From positions 47,686,955 through 47,750,954 of the forward strand of contig NC_086375.1 in assembly GCF_036588685.1 (NCBI RefSeq): a stretch of DNA of 64,000 nucleotides, in the 5' to 3' direction. The notes beneath the pieces are model-generated. The model ran no database searches. It worked only from the letters and a program-made list of their open reading frames with translations, and was not told the DNA's origin. This document shows positions 1-11,790 of this stretch, one piece after another (position 1 is the first letter of the stretch; every line of letters starts with the position of its first letter). Both the position numbers and the translations under genes were made by a program. This DNA is from Mytilus trossulus (Eukaryota > Mollusca > Bivalvia > Mytilida > Mytilidae).

Positions 1-93
1 ATTTAATTTTCAATTTAATACAAAGACATTATATACCATTGCCTGCATATGCAAAAAGTTTCTTCAATCAGAATTCTCTTAATTTTACAATAC

Positions 94-150
94 CTTTAAG
101 TTCTTCTGGTGACAAGGGCTTTTCTTCTACAACTTCTTTTGCTTCCTTTT
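94..150 (-). CDS. Second coding exon (57 nt) of the acidic secretory protein
   Basis: On the minus strand a pyrimidine/AT tract ending in TTTTATAG precedes base 150, and GTATTG follows base 94. The exon is phase 1 at both ends, matching the phase-1 donor at 2422. It reads E-K-E-A-K-E-V-V-E-E-K-P-L-S-P-E-E-L-K, the same acidic/lysine composition as the preceding exon. The exon is too short for an ORF search. Evidence is splice signals, phase agreement and composition only. Confidence 0.6.
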
Positions 151-3100
151 CTATAAAATTTAATGTCAAATATTAATATAAACAGTGACATAAATTCAGA
201 AGTTTAAACAGCTATTAAAAGTTTAAAAGTATTATAGCAAACCAAATGAAAGTTTTCCACAGAGTCGTCTGCTCTTTACCAAGGTATTTAAACTTTTGCA
301 AGTTTACCTGTCCCATTGAATCAACACAATAGCTATTGTTCTCTGTATAGTTTATTCACCTGGACATTTAAATTTCTTCTAGGAGAAATCTATCACTCAT
401 TGATTAATTTGCCTGACCAAAAAAATATCTTGGTTGTTGATTGAAATACATGTATAAACTCACATAAACTGCATGTGATACAGTATTTATTCAATATCAA
501 TAATATATATATTCAATCTGTTCAATATAAGCACTGATTTAATCGAGGATTTAATTATAAAAAGTTTATTTCTGATTTTTTTTTAAGTACTGTAACTGCA
601 TGCATTTATGTTTCAAAGAATCTGCATGATTTTCATGGTTCTTCAGTTATAAAGGATACATTTATGAAGACCTTTATCTAAACATTTTCATTTTAAGTTT
701 TTATTTGTGAACAGACTAAAAAATAGCAAATTTTAATAGGTAAAATGTTGAAATTTGATCAGTAATCAACTTTTAATTTTTATATCAAACAAATTGAAAA
801 TGTGTTATTGATTGAATAAATACAACATCACATGCAGTTTAATAATTACTTATTTGTACATGTATTTCCATCATTGACAGTTCAATTTTTTGTTCAGGTA
901 AATTAATCAGTGAGTGATAGATTTCTCTTGCAAGAAATTTAAAGGTCCCAGTGAATAAACTATACAGAGAACAATACCTGTTGTATTTGTTAGATGGGAC
1001 AATAGAACTGCCAAAAGTTTAAATCGACAGGTAACTTGCTGGTGAATCTGTGGAAAACTATGATAGGCTTTGCAATAACATGTATCTAAATAATCTAACA
1101 ATAAAATGAAAATATTTATAAATAGAGTACATTTGTTATTATTTTTATATAGCAGACATTTTTTATTACTGTTCCTTTAGCTGATGATGAAATTTCATAT
1201 ACATTTTTTTGCATAAGCAAATTCATATTTTTTTAATTTATATAAGCTACTTTAGCTAGAACTTTATACAAAAGAAAATAAATTGAATTGTGAAGTTGAA
1301 TAATAAATTTGAATAATAGAAAAAAATATTAATCAGCAAACACTAAAAGCATATAGCATATACAAAACTTGCAACAATACACAAAAATAAAGTATACAAA
1401 ACACACAACAATAAAAAGTGAATATAGAAAAATAACAAAAGCATAGTAAAATATACATCTATTCACCAATATGTGTACAATTTATAAATAAATTAATATC
1501 ATTAACCAAAAATATAAAGAGGAACAAGGTATATGTTCATGTGTAAAATAATGGTTAATGAAAAATTATTCAATATTTGGGAAATTTTGGATTTTCTTAC
1601 TTTTTATTCTAATTGTTTAAAGAACTTAGAATTAAATATAAGAACAGAGAGAAAGGAGGAGACAACTCTTTTGACTCTCACAATCTTTTTACATATTTTT
1701 AAGTATTTATACATTTTGTACCTAAAAATTGTTAGTCTTGAGTTTGATTGATATCAAGTACAAATGAAGTAAATAAAGATCTTTCCTCTCTAAATTCAAA
1801 GTTATCCTATTAATTTATTTCTGGAAAAGCTTGAAAGTTTAGTTAAACGAAAGGTCACTCATTTGAAGAGTAACTTCATGTGCTGCAAACAAAGTTTCTA
1901 TATATTCAATTAAATCACACTAAAGACTTGAAGAGGTATTTTGTATTATAAACTTCTTCAAATAAATTGACTTCAAATTAATTTATCAGTGTTCCTGAAA
2001 CCACATTAATGGAATTTGTCTCAGTACTTACAATGTATAACAAAACTTTTCAGATAGTTGCTGATTCTATAGAAAATTCCCTTAATGATTTTGAGGAAGG
2101 AAATATATCCTATCAACATATTGTTTACATAGATCTGCATGTATTACTTGATCATATTAAATGGTTATAATCCATTTAACTTAAATTTACATGTAGCTGT
2201 GAGGCATATATAAAACCCTCTTAACCATGCATATATATCTCCAAAAAATATACATGTACACCACAGAAACAAAATTTACATGGTGTTTTTCCATCATGCA
2301 TCAGAAGCAAAATGGTAAAATTTAAAGCAAAAATCCTCCACTGTTATTGATCTTTCCATTTTCCATGAGCAGCAGAATATATTTGATGTACAGTGTACAT
2401 GGGATTTATAGACAGCCTCACCTTGTACATATATATCTTCTAACTTCTGATTCTGGGACACTAACTGGGGAGGGGAACCAGGCTGAATGTATTGTTTTAC
2501 CTCTGTAGTTATCTCCCCTGATGGTTCTATTGTCATCTGATAGACCTGTCCTCTGACTGTTCCCTCTTTATTAGGTTTATAGATAACAACCTCTCTTTTC
2601 TTGTTTCCATTTACACTCCTGCTTATCTGATCTACCTCATCCATGTTAAGTCTTTTCTCATTAATAATCTTGGGAAAGTCCTCCATTGTATATTTTCTTG
2701 GTTTTGTATAAGATTCTGGGTACTTGAGTTTGTAATAAGTCTTTATATACTCTTGCCTCCCTTCCATCAAGTCAAAAACAGGCATATCATAATAATTACT
2801 TCGCCAATCTACAGCTTTCACTTCAGCTTGCTTTTCTTTTTTACTTTCTTGAGTAGCTTTCCACGTCTTCAAGGTCTCTTGTATTTGGGTATATGTTTGG
2901 GTAGCCTTCTGTTCGTAAGCCTCCTTGACTTTTTTATCAAAATGTTTCAGCTCTTCCTGATCTACAACAACATTCATAGTATCTCTGAGATGCTTTTTGT
3001 GCTGGGTTTTTCTCATCTCCTCTACCTCCTCTACCGACTGTTTTCTTTGACTCAAGGTTTTTAATGCTTCTTTAAACTGTTTTTCAAACATAGGCTTGAG

Positions 3101-4495
3101 TTGTTCAAAAGCTTCTGGATTTATTTTCTTCAACAGCTGTTCATTGAGGTTTTGTAATTTTTCTTGTTGAGACTCCACAGGTTCAGTGCTTTCCTGGTTT
3201 GTAATGACATTTTCAAAATCTATTTCTTTGTTACTCCTTTGTTTATCACTTTCTTTTGTAGATCCATCATCTTTCTGAGTCTCGATTTCAACAGATTCAT
3301 CCATCTTTAAATGAGAAGGCCACTTACCATTCCTTCTTTGCTTTTCCCATTCAGAGGCATCTTTACCATCAGCACTGTCACCATTGTTTTGTACATGTGG
3401 TATATTCTTCTTTTCAGCTTTTCCTTTAACATCTGCAATCTGATCTTGCCTCACTATTTTGTGTGGCAAGTCATCAGATTTAAATTGGGCATGCTTATTA
3501 GAAGTGCTACTAGGATTATTGTTAGAAGTACTAGTGCTAGATAGATCACCCACAATATTAGTAGAACTAAAACTACCATGTGCATCAACTTTACCTTCAG
3601 TATCTGTACCGTCTTTTGGTTCCCTTCCTGATTCCACAGACTCTGTCGTTGATTCTATACTATGATCATTTAACCACTGATCATAATCCTCCTCAGACAA
3701 GGTATCTTCAACATTTTTCTTCAGTTCAACCTCTTCAAAATTTGTTGGTTGATCACCTGTGACTTTATTCACATCATTATCCTTCTCCAACATCTTCTCA
3801 TTATTAGCCTGGTTTACATTATCTCCTGGATTTGTATCATCTTTTGATCCTGTTCTTTCAATTTTGTTATCTGTATGATCATTTGTTCCTAATGTACTAG
3901 CAGGAAAGCCTTCTCCCTTTTCAGAAGAAGGCCCAGGTTTAGAATTTGGACCAGTGTCTTCTTTATCATTTTTATGAGATTCACCTATTTGATCTTTAAT
4001 AACATTAGTATTAACAGTGTCCTTATCTATATCATTTTGATTCATTTCTTGAACAAGATCATTTTTAACTGATTCATCAACCTTTCCTGATTTAGGTTTA
4101 AGGTTGTCTACATCTTTAATATCTTTGCTTTCTTTATCATCTTTAACATTAAGTTTTCTATCATTCTCAGCCTTTTGATTTACTTTTTCATCTGAGAACT
4201 GATTTTGAATTGATTGTTCATTAGATTTAACAACATTCTCTACATGTGAATTATCATCAGATTTCCTACCTTGTGTATTTACAGTTTTATCAGTATTGGT
4301 GTTAATGTCTTGTTCTGATTTTAAGTCTTTCTTTGGTGTCTGTGGAATTTCTGTGTTTATTTTTTCTGGTTTTACGTCTTGCTTTGAGACCTGTTGGTTT
4401 TCAGCGTAAGTTAATGAAACACATAAACAAACCAGAAAAACTATTTCCAATGAGAAGATGACGCTGGTGTTTCTTTTATAACCAGCTTTCTTCAT
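94..4495 (-). CDS. Gene span: secreted or ER-lumen acidic coiled-coil protein (5' part; continues past the left edge)
   Basis: Minus-strand gene with two visible coding exons, 4495-2422 and 150-94, separated by an intron of about 2.27 kb. The joining phases match (phase 1 at both ends). The product starts with a signal peptide. It continues with an Asp/Asn/Lys-rich low-complexity region, a Glu/Lys/Gln-rich probable coiled coil and a more ordered region rich in Tyr and Pro. The small exon ends in a phase-1 donor, so more exons must lie beyond base 1. I do not recognise the family. It could be an ER-resident or secreted acidic protein; no KDEL-type end or transmembrane segment is visible because the C terminus is outside the window. 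Other small exons inside the intron cannot be excluded. Confidence 0.75.
231..1081. repeat. Large foldback (inverted-repeat) element in the intron of the minus-strand gene
   Basis: The left arm (about 231-510) and right arm (about 790-1081) are reverse complements over roughly 270 bases with scattered mismatches. Examples are agttttccaca at 251 against tgtggaaaact at 1050, gagtgatagatttct against its mirror near 385, and catgcagttt near 833 against aaactgcatg near 466. The element lies wholly inside the intron 151-2421. No protein-coding capacity is visible, so it is probably a non-autonomous DNA transposon. Confidence 0.7.
1082..2293. other. AT-rich intron sequence, nothing recognised
   Basis: This stretch is part of the intron of the minus-strand gene. 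It has A-rich tracts near 1320-1500 and short chance frames. No splice-flanked coding segment, RNA gene or repeat border was found. Confidence 0.5.
2422..4495 (-). CDS. First coding exon: signal peptide, acidic region, coiled coil
   Basis: This exon gives 691 codons plus one base. ATG at 4495 opens a signal peptide (basic MKKAGYKRNT, then hydrophobic VIFSLEIVFLVCLCVSL, likely cleavage after TYA near residue 31). Residues about 32-420 are low-complexity, rich in D, N, K, S and E, with DYDQWLND in the middle. Residues about 430-570 are rich in E, Q, K and L and look coiled-coil. The last 120 residues hold ordered-looking stretches such as DWRSNYYDMPVFDLM and GQVYQMTIEPSGEITT. The open frame runs on to 2294. 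However, the strong donor GTGAGG starting at 2421, followed by a change to atypical Cys-rich translation, argues that the exon ends at 2422 and the last 43 residues of the open frame are intronic. Confidence 0.75.
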
Positions 4496-4532
4496 TTTGA
4501 ATTTCTCAAGATATTGGTAACAACCTTAACAC

Positions 4533-5279
4533 CTAAAAAAGAAAAAAGATTTTTTTTTAGTTACATGAAAATGTACATTTATAAGACACCCATGCAAATA
4601 TTTTGAATGTTAAAATGATTAACTTCGGAACAAAGTATATATATTTTAATCTTTAATATCAAAAATGTCTAAAGATTTAAATGAAAAATTATTAAAAATG
4701 CAATAAGTGATTGTTAGAGAAATTTTGAAATTAAAATGTGAACCCTCTAGGCCAAGACTATTGATAACTACTAAGTCTAAGGACTGGTGTAAATCACTTC
4801 TGTTCAATGGACGAAACTACAAAATACATCTTCTGATAACCAAAGTCAACTGCAAATTGTGAAAAAAGCTTGAACACTTGTGACCTCTATAAACAAGACG
4901 CCCAGGAGCACAAGACTTTTCGGTGACATCAAATAATAATGTTTGAAATATATAATATTCATTTTGGCTATACGATACTCAATATCCAATACAATAAATA
5001 CTAAGAAAACTCCAGTTTTTGGCAAACTTGGTTTCTACCTTTTGGAGCACTTCTCATCCCAGTTTTTATCGTGGTTTAGGTTGCTTATTCTTTTAACATT
5101 TTTAAGTAGTTGATTGAGATCTTTTTTCGTGCTGTGGTGTACAGCTATTGCTTTAATTTGCCCCTGGGTATCACTATATATGTTAAATTTATCTTCAAGG
5201 GCTCTTTTTTACAGCAGTTCTAGCTAATTTTGTGCAAAACATGAGTTATGAAATGTTGCAGAATTTAGGGAAGTCTTAC
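4533..5279 (-). other. Predicted intron in the 5' untranslated region
   Basis: Just upstream of the ATG at 4495 the minus strand shows a long pyrimidine tract ending in TTTTTTAG, an acceptor that makes 4532 the first base of the ATG exon. A good donor, CG|GTAAGAC, lies at 5280/5279. The intervening sequence is AT-rich with no coding signal. Confidence 0.4.
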
Positions 5280-5280
5280 C

Positions 5281-5445
5281 GAATTAACTATCTTACAAAA
5301 TATGTGCTATGTCAAATAGCATGTCGCTATAAATCGTCGCAAATTCAGTTAATTTTGCCACGTCCTTTTCACTCGTTCCCTTTTCCATCCATGTTTATTG
5401 TTTTGGTTGTGTGGGGAAATTTGATTGGTTGTTCCACCGGAAACA
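5281..5445 (-). promoter_or_regulatory. Candidate non-coding first exon and promoter of the minus-strand gene
   Basis: On the minus strand an ETS-like site (TTTCCGG, 5437-5443) and a CCAAT box (5424-5428) stand upstream of about 130 bases ending in the donor at 5280. No TATA box is evident, as is usual for broadly expressed genes. This is a model from motifs only; transcript data would be needed to fix the start. Confidence 0.3.
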
Positions 5446-5459
5446 AGATTACCTAATTG

Positions 5460-6600
5460 TTTCGTCCCATATATTTTCGCCCTATCTTTGGACCATTTAA
5501 AAAATATACAATTGGGTGCTAAAAATATAATAATAAAAACAATCGATCTCTTATTTAGAAATAAGGTAGATACTCAATTGAAATAAAATAAAACAAAAAG
5601 GTAGAAAAAGACAAATGTGTTCACCTATCGAAAACCAAGGATCTAGTTATCATCCTTGCAGTAATTCACACAAAAATCATAATATGGCTTTACAGGAATA
5701 TATTAATATTATTAGATATACTGTTCCTAGGGCTATAAAAGATATAAAAAAAATACTGACACTTGATTTCTCACAGAATTGGCATGTGATGGCATGTGAT
5801 GGAAATATTTCAAGATAATTTGTCCTGCAAAAAAAAGACGGACATCAATTAAAAGCTGTGTTTTGTATATCAAAATCATCAAAATACTGGATAGGACAAA
5901 AAAAAATAGTTTTTGACTATCACGATTTTTATAGCTGAATTAAGATAGGTGAAATACTTTTGATCGAAGACTGTATGTCGAAAAAAATATTTATGATAAA
6001 CCAAATAAAAATTTTAAAGAGATGTTGTTAACCGCGGAACCATTAACATTCCGAGCAATGAATCCGGTTCCTTACCTTGAAGAAGAAGAAGAACCGAGCT
6101 CAGAAATTTCAAATGAGATACGATACGGGAAAAATATATCGATCCTATAAACAAACTTTTTCTATATAAATATGTTTTTTACCAATTAAACATTGAATGT
6201 GATCTTTGGATATTGTTTCTATAGTTATAAATGTTGATTGTGTTATCAGTAAATTAAAACTACTAATTATAATTATAATATAATTGTTTTAGAAATACAT
6301 AATAATTTCACAGTTTTATCAATCTGTCGATCCCTGTTTATCTGGACATTGTACACGGAAAGGGTCGGAGTGTTCTCTTGCTATATAATGGTAAACACAG
6401 ACGTGCCGCTGGTATGCATGGTAACTTTTTTTTTATCAGTGAAAGTCATTTATTTCAATGGGGTGCAACTTTACAGAGGTAATATATCAATGGATAGAAT
6501 TTTGACTTTGTCAATGGGTCCGGCATATATATAAATGTTCGTGTTCGGGATCTATCAATGAGTGTTTTTTGTTAGAAGCTGCATGCCATATTTGATTTTC
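5460..6600. other. Intergenic AT-rich stretch without recognisable genes
   Basis: Only short chance frames are present. A short GAAGAA run lies near 6080. I see no coding, RNA or repeat signature that I can name. Confidence 0.4.
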
Positions 6601-6604
6601 GTTC

Positions 6605-6815
6605 ATTGTTTTGAATATAAACAAGGCCGGTAGTTTTCTCGTTTAGACCGTTTACATTTATCATTTCGGAGCCTTTTAAAGCAGACTATGCGGTATGATT
6701 TTTGCTCATTGTTTAAGGCCGTACGGTAATCTATATTTGTTGATTTTTGTGTCATTTAATTACTCTCTTGTGGAGAGCTGTCTCATTAGCAATTATACCA
6801 CATCTTCTTTTTTTA
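6605..6815 (+). repeat. Dispersed repeat 'M1' (ends in the cat-accacatcttc box)
   Basis: The fragment contains 'cggtagttttctcgttt', 'tttcggagccttttaaagc', 'gctcattgtttaaggccgtacgg' and ends 'attataccacatcttcttttt'. The same ordered boxes recur at 11100-11372, 16377-16590, 24905-25165 (minus), 31245-31300, 36522-37075 (minus, interrupted), 54250-54295 and 62190-62345. It is one family of interspersed repeat with variable truncation. Confidence 0.65.
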
Positions 6816-6947
6816 TATATTCTAGGAAGACATCATTAAATTATTTATACATGTATGTTTATCAAGTTATTTTATATTTTGTTGGAAGCTGCTAGATATC
6901 GACACCGCTGGTAATCTTACCTTATACCTGTTGCAATCGTGGATAAT

Positions 6948-7256
6948 AAAATTGAGAATGAAAATGTATAATGTGTCAGAGACAACAACCCGACTAAAGA
7001 GCAAAAAGCAGCTGGTGGCCTTCATTACAGCGAGAAAATCTCGCATCCGGAGGCGTGCTTCAGTGGACCATAACTTGACAAATATGTGTACTAGTTCAGT
7101 GATAATGGTCTCAAACCAAACTCCAAAATATATAAAAGAAACAAAAATTTAAATTTCATACAAGACTTACAAAGGCCAGAGGCCAGGCGCAAAAATGCGG
7201 CGGGGTTAAACATGGTTTTTGAGACATCAACCATCCCCTTTACCTCTTGCCATTGT
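6948..7256 (-). repeat. Dispersed repeat 'M2', minus orientation
   Basis: Read on the minus strand this matches the element at 12270-12590. Shared boxes are 'aacatgtttaaccccgccgc', 'tttttgcgcctg', 'gcctctgg', 'aactagt', 'acgcctccgg' and 'gttgttgtctctgacacat'. Small frames here are translations of the repeat, not genes. Confidence 0.65.
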
Positions 7257-7786
7257 AAAAAAAAAACACTCAAAAATATGCACAGTAATACTCAGTTTCA
7301 AAAGAAGTCCGAGTCCGATGTAAGATCGATTAACAGAAGAAACTAAACAAAATGACAATGATACATAAATTTTCAAAGGACTACTAGCAGTTACTGAAAT
7401 GTGTGCTCTAGACCTCAATTAAACTGATTGAAAGATTATGTCTTCATCATATGAATATCAAGCACAACCTCTCCCGTTAGGGGTTTAGTATTATACCATT
7501 ATAAAATATATGAGAAGAACATAACCCGTATCACATATAAAGCCAACAACTATCATTTTCTGTGTGCAAATGATCAATGTCAGTAAAGTCTTAAGTTTTG
7601 CAGTTTATCCACATTGTTACACATTTGTTTACTTTGTTTTAGTTGCTTCCTTAGTAGGGGTGTTGTCTCTTTTGACGTTCTTTATTTAAGAAAGAATTCA
7701 TGGAAGCCTAGATTGTTGGAAATTTACACATGGCCTAAGTCGTGATATTCGGATTTTATCCTGAGCGTTAGCTAGCTAGTTATGAT

Positions 7787-8125
7787 CAGTTATCAAAAGT
7801 ACCAGGCCTATAATTTAATACGTCAGACGTGCGTTTCGTCTACATAAGACTCATCAGTGACGCTTAGATAAAAATATTTAGTAAGCCAATCAAATACAAA
7901 GTTGAAGAGCATTGAGGACCAACCATTACAAAAGATTGTACCAAATACTGCTAAGGTATTCTATGCCTGGTATCAAAAAATCCTTAGTATTTCGAATAAT
8001 TCATACTTTTGCAAACAGTAAATCTATAAAAATGACCATACAATTGAAATTCATGTCAACACCGAAGTGCTGACTACTTGACTCCTCTGGGCCGAAATAT
8101 TCACCACCAGTGGCATCGAACCAGT
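7787..8125 (+). repeat. Dispersed repeat 'A' (about 340 bp), first of two in tandem
   Basis: It begins 'atcagttatcaaaagtaccagg', continues 'gtttcgtctacataagactc' and 'atcagtgacgct', and ends near 'caccagtggcatcgaaccag'. The family also occurs at 8131-8230, 20939-21236 (minus), 21685-21976 and 29715-29795. There is no coding capacity. It is a short non-autonomous element typical of bivalve intergenic DNA. Confidence 0.65.
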
Positions 8126-8130
8126 GGTTA

Positions 8131-8230
8131 TGATAGTTATCAAAGGTACCAGGCTTACTATTTAGTACTTAAGACGCGCGTTTCTTCATTTATAAGACTC
8201 TTCAGTGACGCTTAGATATAAAAGGCACCG
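8131..8230 (+). repeat. Second, truncated repeat 'A' immediately after the first
   Basis: It restarts with 'gatagttatcaaaggtacca' and 'aagacgcgcgtttct', then loses similarity after 'cagtgacgcttagatata'. Head-to-tail placement after the copy at 7787 suggests tandem duplication or insertion at the same target. Confidence 0.6.
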
Positions 8231-8239
8231 ATATAACTG

Positions 8240-9000
8240 TTACAATGTAAAACAATTCAAATCTAAAAACCAACGACTTGATTTATGTATTAAGCAACAC
8301 ACACACCATTCACTGAATCACAGGCAATTCACTATTAGTAAGTTATTTTTACTTCCTTGATAGATGACACAACCATGAATAGAGAACATGTTTTAAAATC
8401 TACATGAAAATTATTAAAAAAGACATGACGCTATACTGCTAGCATTTCAACAGATTTGAATAGACATGGAAAATAATACAAATAAAGTCACATTACAATA
8501 TAAATTCATTTGTAACTTAGAGGAGAACATTGTTATCTCATACTGTTTGAAGCTATTATAATCTTAGGAATTATATTATTCCCCACTACTGACATACCAG
8601 TAGATTGAAAGTTTGAATGATAATCTTCATAGTACGTTGTTTGATGTTTCATTCCTTAAAATCAAATGAAATATATTTTATTGTTTAGACAATGATCCAA
8701 TTGATAAGCAAAAAACTGTTTTAACGTTTACATATATACGATCATTCCAAGACTTTTTTTTTTTTTTCAACAATGGCCCGCTGACAAGGAATCTCATTTA
8801 ACTGAAATGCATATTTACCAGCCTTCTTTTCGAGTGATTGTTTAAAAGTAAAATATATGTTTCTGGGTCACGTTATACTTTAGCAATGTGTGTTATCTTA
8901 ATTGCATATATATATTTTACTAACTTAGAAGGTATAGTCAAGTTTTATAATAACTTAACTTAAATCACAAAGTACCGAAGAGAAAATAAAAAAAACAATA
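8240..9000. other. Intergenic AT-rich sequence, nothing recognised
   Basis: There is a poly-T run near 8754-8768. No gene, RNA or bordered repeat was identified. Confidence 0.4.
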
Positions 9001-9009
9001 GGCAACTAG

Positions 9010-9765
9010 AGACTCTATAAAGAGCCTGTGTCGCTCACATTGTCTATGTAAATAATAAAGGAAGCAGAAGGATTCATGACAAAATTGTGTTTTGGTGATG
9101 GTGATGTGTTTGTACATCTTACCTTACTGAACATTCTTGCTGCTTCCAATTATCTCTTATCTATAATGAACTTGGCCTAGTAGTTTCAGTGGAAAATGTT
9201 AGTAAAAATTTACAAATTTTATGAAATTGACTTTAAAGGACAATTATAACTCATTGACCATTTGGGTCACGTTGAATTATTTGTAAATATTACTTTGCTG
9301 AACACTATTGCTGTTTACAGTTAATCTCTATCTAAAATAATATTCAAGATAATAACCAAAAACAGCAAAATTTCCTTAAAATGACCAATTTAGGGACAGC
9401 AACCCAACAAAAGGTTGTCTGATTCATCTGAAAATTTTAGGGCAGATAGATCTTGACCTAAAAACAATTTTACCTCATGTCAGATTTGCTCTAAATGCTT
9501 TGGTTTTTGAGTTATAAGCCAAAAACTGCATTTTACTCCTATGTTCTATTTTTAGCCATGGCGGCCATCTTGGTTGGTTGGCGGGTCACCGGATACATTT
9601 TAAAAACTAGATACCAAATGATAATTGTGGCTAAGTTTAGTTAAATTTGGCCAAGTAGTATCAGAGGAGAAGATTTTTGTAAAAGTTAACGACGCAGGAC
9701 GACGGACGACGACGGACGCCGAACGGACCCTTCGGGCCAGATGAGCTAAAAAGGACAGACACCAG
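9010..9765. repeat. Dispersed non-coding element with a GACGACGGACG end
   Basis: It contains 'gagcctgtgtcgctcac', two diverged internal units ('ttactgaacattcttgctg' near 9122 and 'tttgctgaacactattgctg' near 9294), 'ggcggccatcttggttggt' and the terminal 'acgacggacgacgacggacg' box. This layout is a common molluscan interspersed repeat from memory. The 156-codon minus frame at 9600-10070 runs through it and is not treated as a gene. Confidence 0.55.
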
Positions 9766-10798
9766 TATGACAGGACGAAATAAGACGTACATACACATAT
9801 CAGTTCATCAGCATTATTAAGAAAACAAGGTCTGAGTAACTGGAAGCAAACCGAAAAACCGAGAGAAGGGTAATTAGGTGCTCCATTCACATAGGCATTT
9901 AAAAATCCGAAAATTAGTCGCATATGGTAAAAGCATAATCGAAGAAATATAAGAAGAGGTCGTGCTACTGTTTTACAATTCAATGTGTCCATCCATGTAT
10001 CTTTTTTCATTTGCTCAGGTTTTGAATAATGTTCTGGACACTTTCTTCTATATTTCCCATTCTCCTTCATTTACTTGTTAAACAAACATGTCTACAAGTA
10101 TTTCATTCAACTTCAATCAAGTCTGTGAGCTTCACAGAGAGTCAAATAATACATAGTCATGTCACTATCACAGCTAAGATAAAGGCCTCCTCTGAACATT
10201 TGAAGGTTCCCACTATGTATTGGTTACCTAAATAACACCAAAAACTTAATCGTCAATTATAGATCGGCCTCTAGTAATATTTCTACTACTAATATTTCAG
10301 TGTATTTAACGAGTTGCTTCACTACTTTAAATAATATAGTGAAATCAACCATTTTTGGAGTGTAACAATTGTTTTCAATGTTTTATATAAATTACGTGCT
10401 TTTGTTGGGCCTTTTGGTTCAGTTAATAGTTTTGTCTTTTTCCCTCTTTAGATAGATAGATACATTATTCTCTAACAACTAAATACAAGTTTACAGAAAA
10501 ACATACAATATAATTACAGATACAATAGTTGATGTAAACAAATAAAGTATTGCTAAGATATTTTAAAACTACAAAATTATGATTGCATACATGTTTAGTA
10601 ACATGTATAATTAAAGCTTGAACTTAATAGAAAAACTTTATAAAACACTTCTACACAATCTAATCGAACAAAACTTTTCAATTAAATGGTCGTTTGATAA
10701 AATCTGATTGCATATTTAACTCATATAAGACCCGTTTCTTTAATGAGAAAGGTTAACACAGTAGATATACTTCCCGAAGAAGTCATGACATGATTCAA

Positions 10799-10942
10799 GC
10801 TATAAATGTTCTCTTTGACAACATAAACGTACGTTTAGGCCAAAAAATTAATCGACAGATTTTATGTATTCATATGGGCACCAATTATGCCCCTGTAATA
10901 GCAGACTTGTTCCTGTACTGTTTTGAATCACAGTGTATGACT
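10799..10942 (+). mobile_element. Reverse-transcriptase fragment of a Penelope-like element
   Basis: A 48-codon open stretch reads LFDNINVRLG...RQILCIHMGTNYAPVIAD...FLYCFESQC. The 'G-x-x-MGTN-x-AP' and 'ADLFLY' blocks are those of the RT domain that I associate with Penelope-like and related retroelements. The fragment is bounded by frame loss on both sides and lacks the YxDD block, so it is a dead remnant. Confidence 0.55.
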
Positions 10943-11029
10943 ATTACTCAGTAAAAACCATCCGAACTTTCATTTAAATAATAAATTCAAACACAGAAGC
11001 AAATATTGATCTTATTCCACTGTCCCAGG

Positions 11030-11372
11030 TTAGGGGGAGGGTTGGGATCCCGCTAACATGTTTAACCCCGCCACATTATTTATGTATGTGCCGGTCCCAA
11101 GTCAGGAACCTGTAATTCAGTGGTTGTCGTTTGTTTATGTGTTACATATTTGTTTTTCGTTTATTTTTTTTTACATAAATAAGACCGTTAGTTTTCTCGT
11201 TTGAATTGTTTTACATTGTCTTATCGGAGCCTTTTATAGCTGACTATGCGATATGGGGTTTGCTCATTGTTGAAGGCCGTACGGTGACCTATAGTTGTTA
11301 ATGTTTGTGTCATTTTTTTTTGTAGATAGTTGTCTCATTGGCAATCATACCACATCTTCTTTTTTATATTGT
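11030..11372 (+). repeat. M1/M2-type dispersed repeat, nearly complete
   Basis: It runs from 'gggttgggatcccgc' and 'catgtttaaccccgccac' through 'caagtcaggaacctgtaatt', 'tagttttctcgtttgaa' and 'aaggccgtacggtgacctat' to 'gcaatcataccacatcttct'. This is the best reference copy of the M1 family in the window. Confidence 0.65.
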
Positions 11373-11790
11373 ACTTTTAATTTTGTTTTCAAGCATAGCA
11401 ATTTATTCTAGAATAGAATTCTATAATCGTTACATTTTTTTTTCAAACGATAAAAAAAATTAAAAATCAAAAACACTATATCCTGACTTCGAATCAATTA
11501 TGCAAAAACTAGGTTTAAAATCTTTAAAAAATCTGTGAACATTTTGGTGTCATAAAAGGCGCAAACATTTTCACATTCCAAATCTGACGGACATGTATAT
11601 CAAAATATAAATTTAAGTGTACATTATTTAAATTTTTGAATCAGTACATGTAATAATTTGAAAAAAATACATGTGCATTTATCAGCCTTATCTAAAGAAT
11701 ATTATCAAACACTTTGTAAGTACTCAAATGTTAAAAGTAGTTTGATTGTAATTTGCACGACTTAAAATAAAGATCAAACAACAATGCTGA

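Noticed and set aside
2294-2421. C-terminal 43 residues of the long minus frame as part of the protein
   Set aside because: A strong phase-1 donor at 2421 and an in-phase downstream exon at 94-150 make this intronic. It remains possible as a retained-intron form.
9600-10070. 156-codon minus-strand open frame
   Set aside because: Most of it is translation of a dispersed GACGACGGACG-ended repeat. No start context, domain or splice signals.
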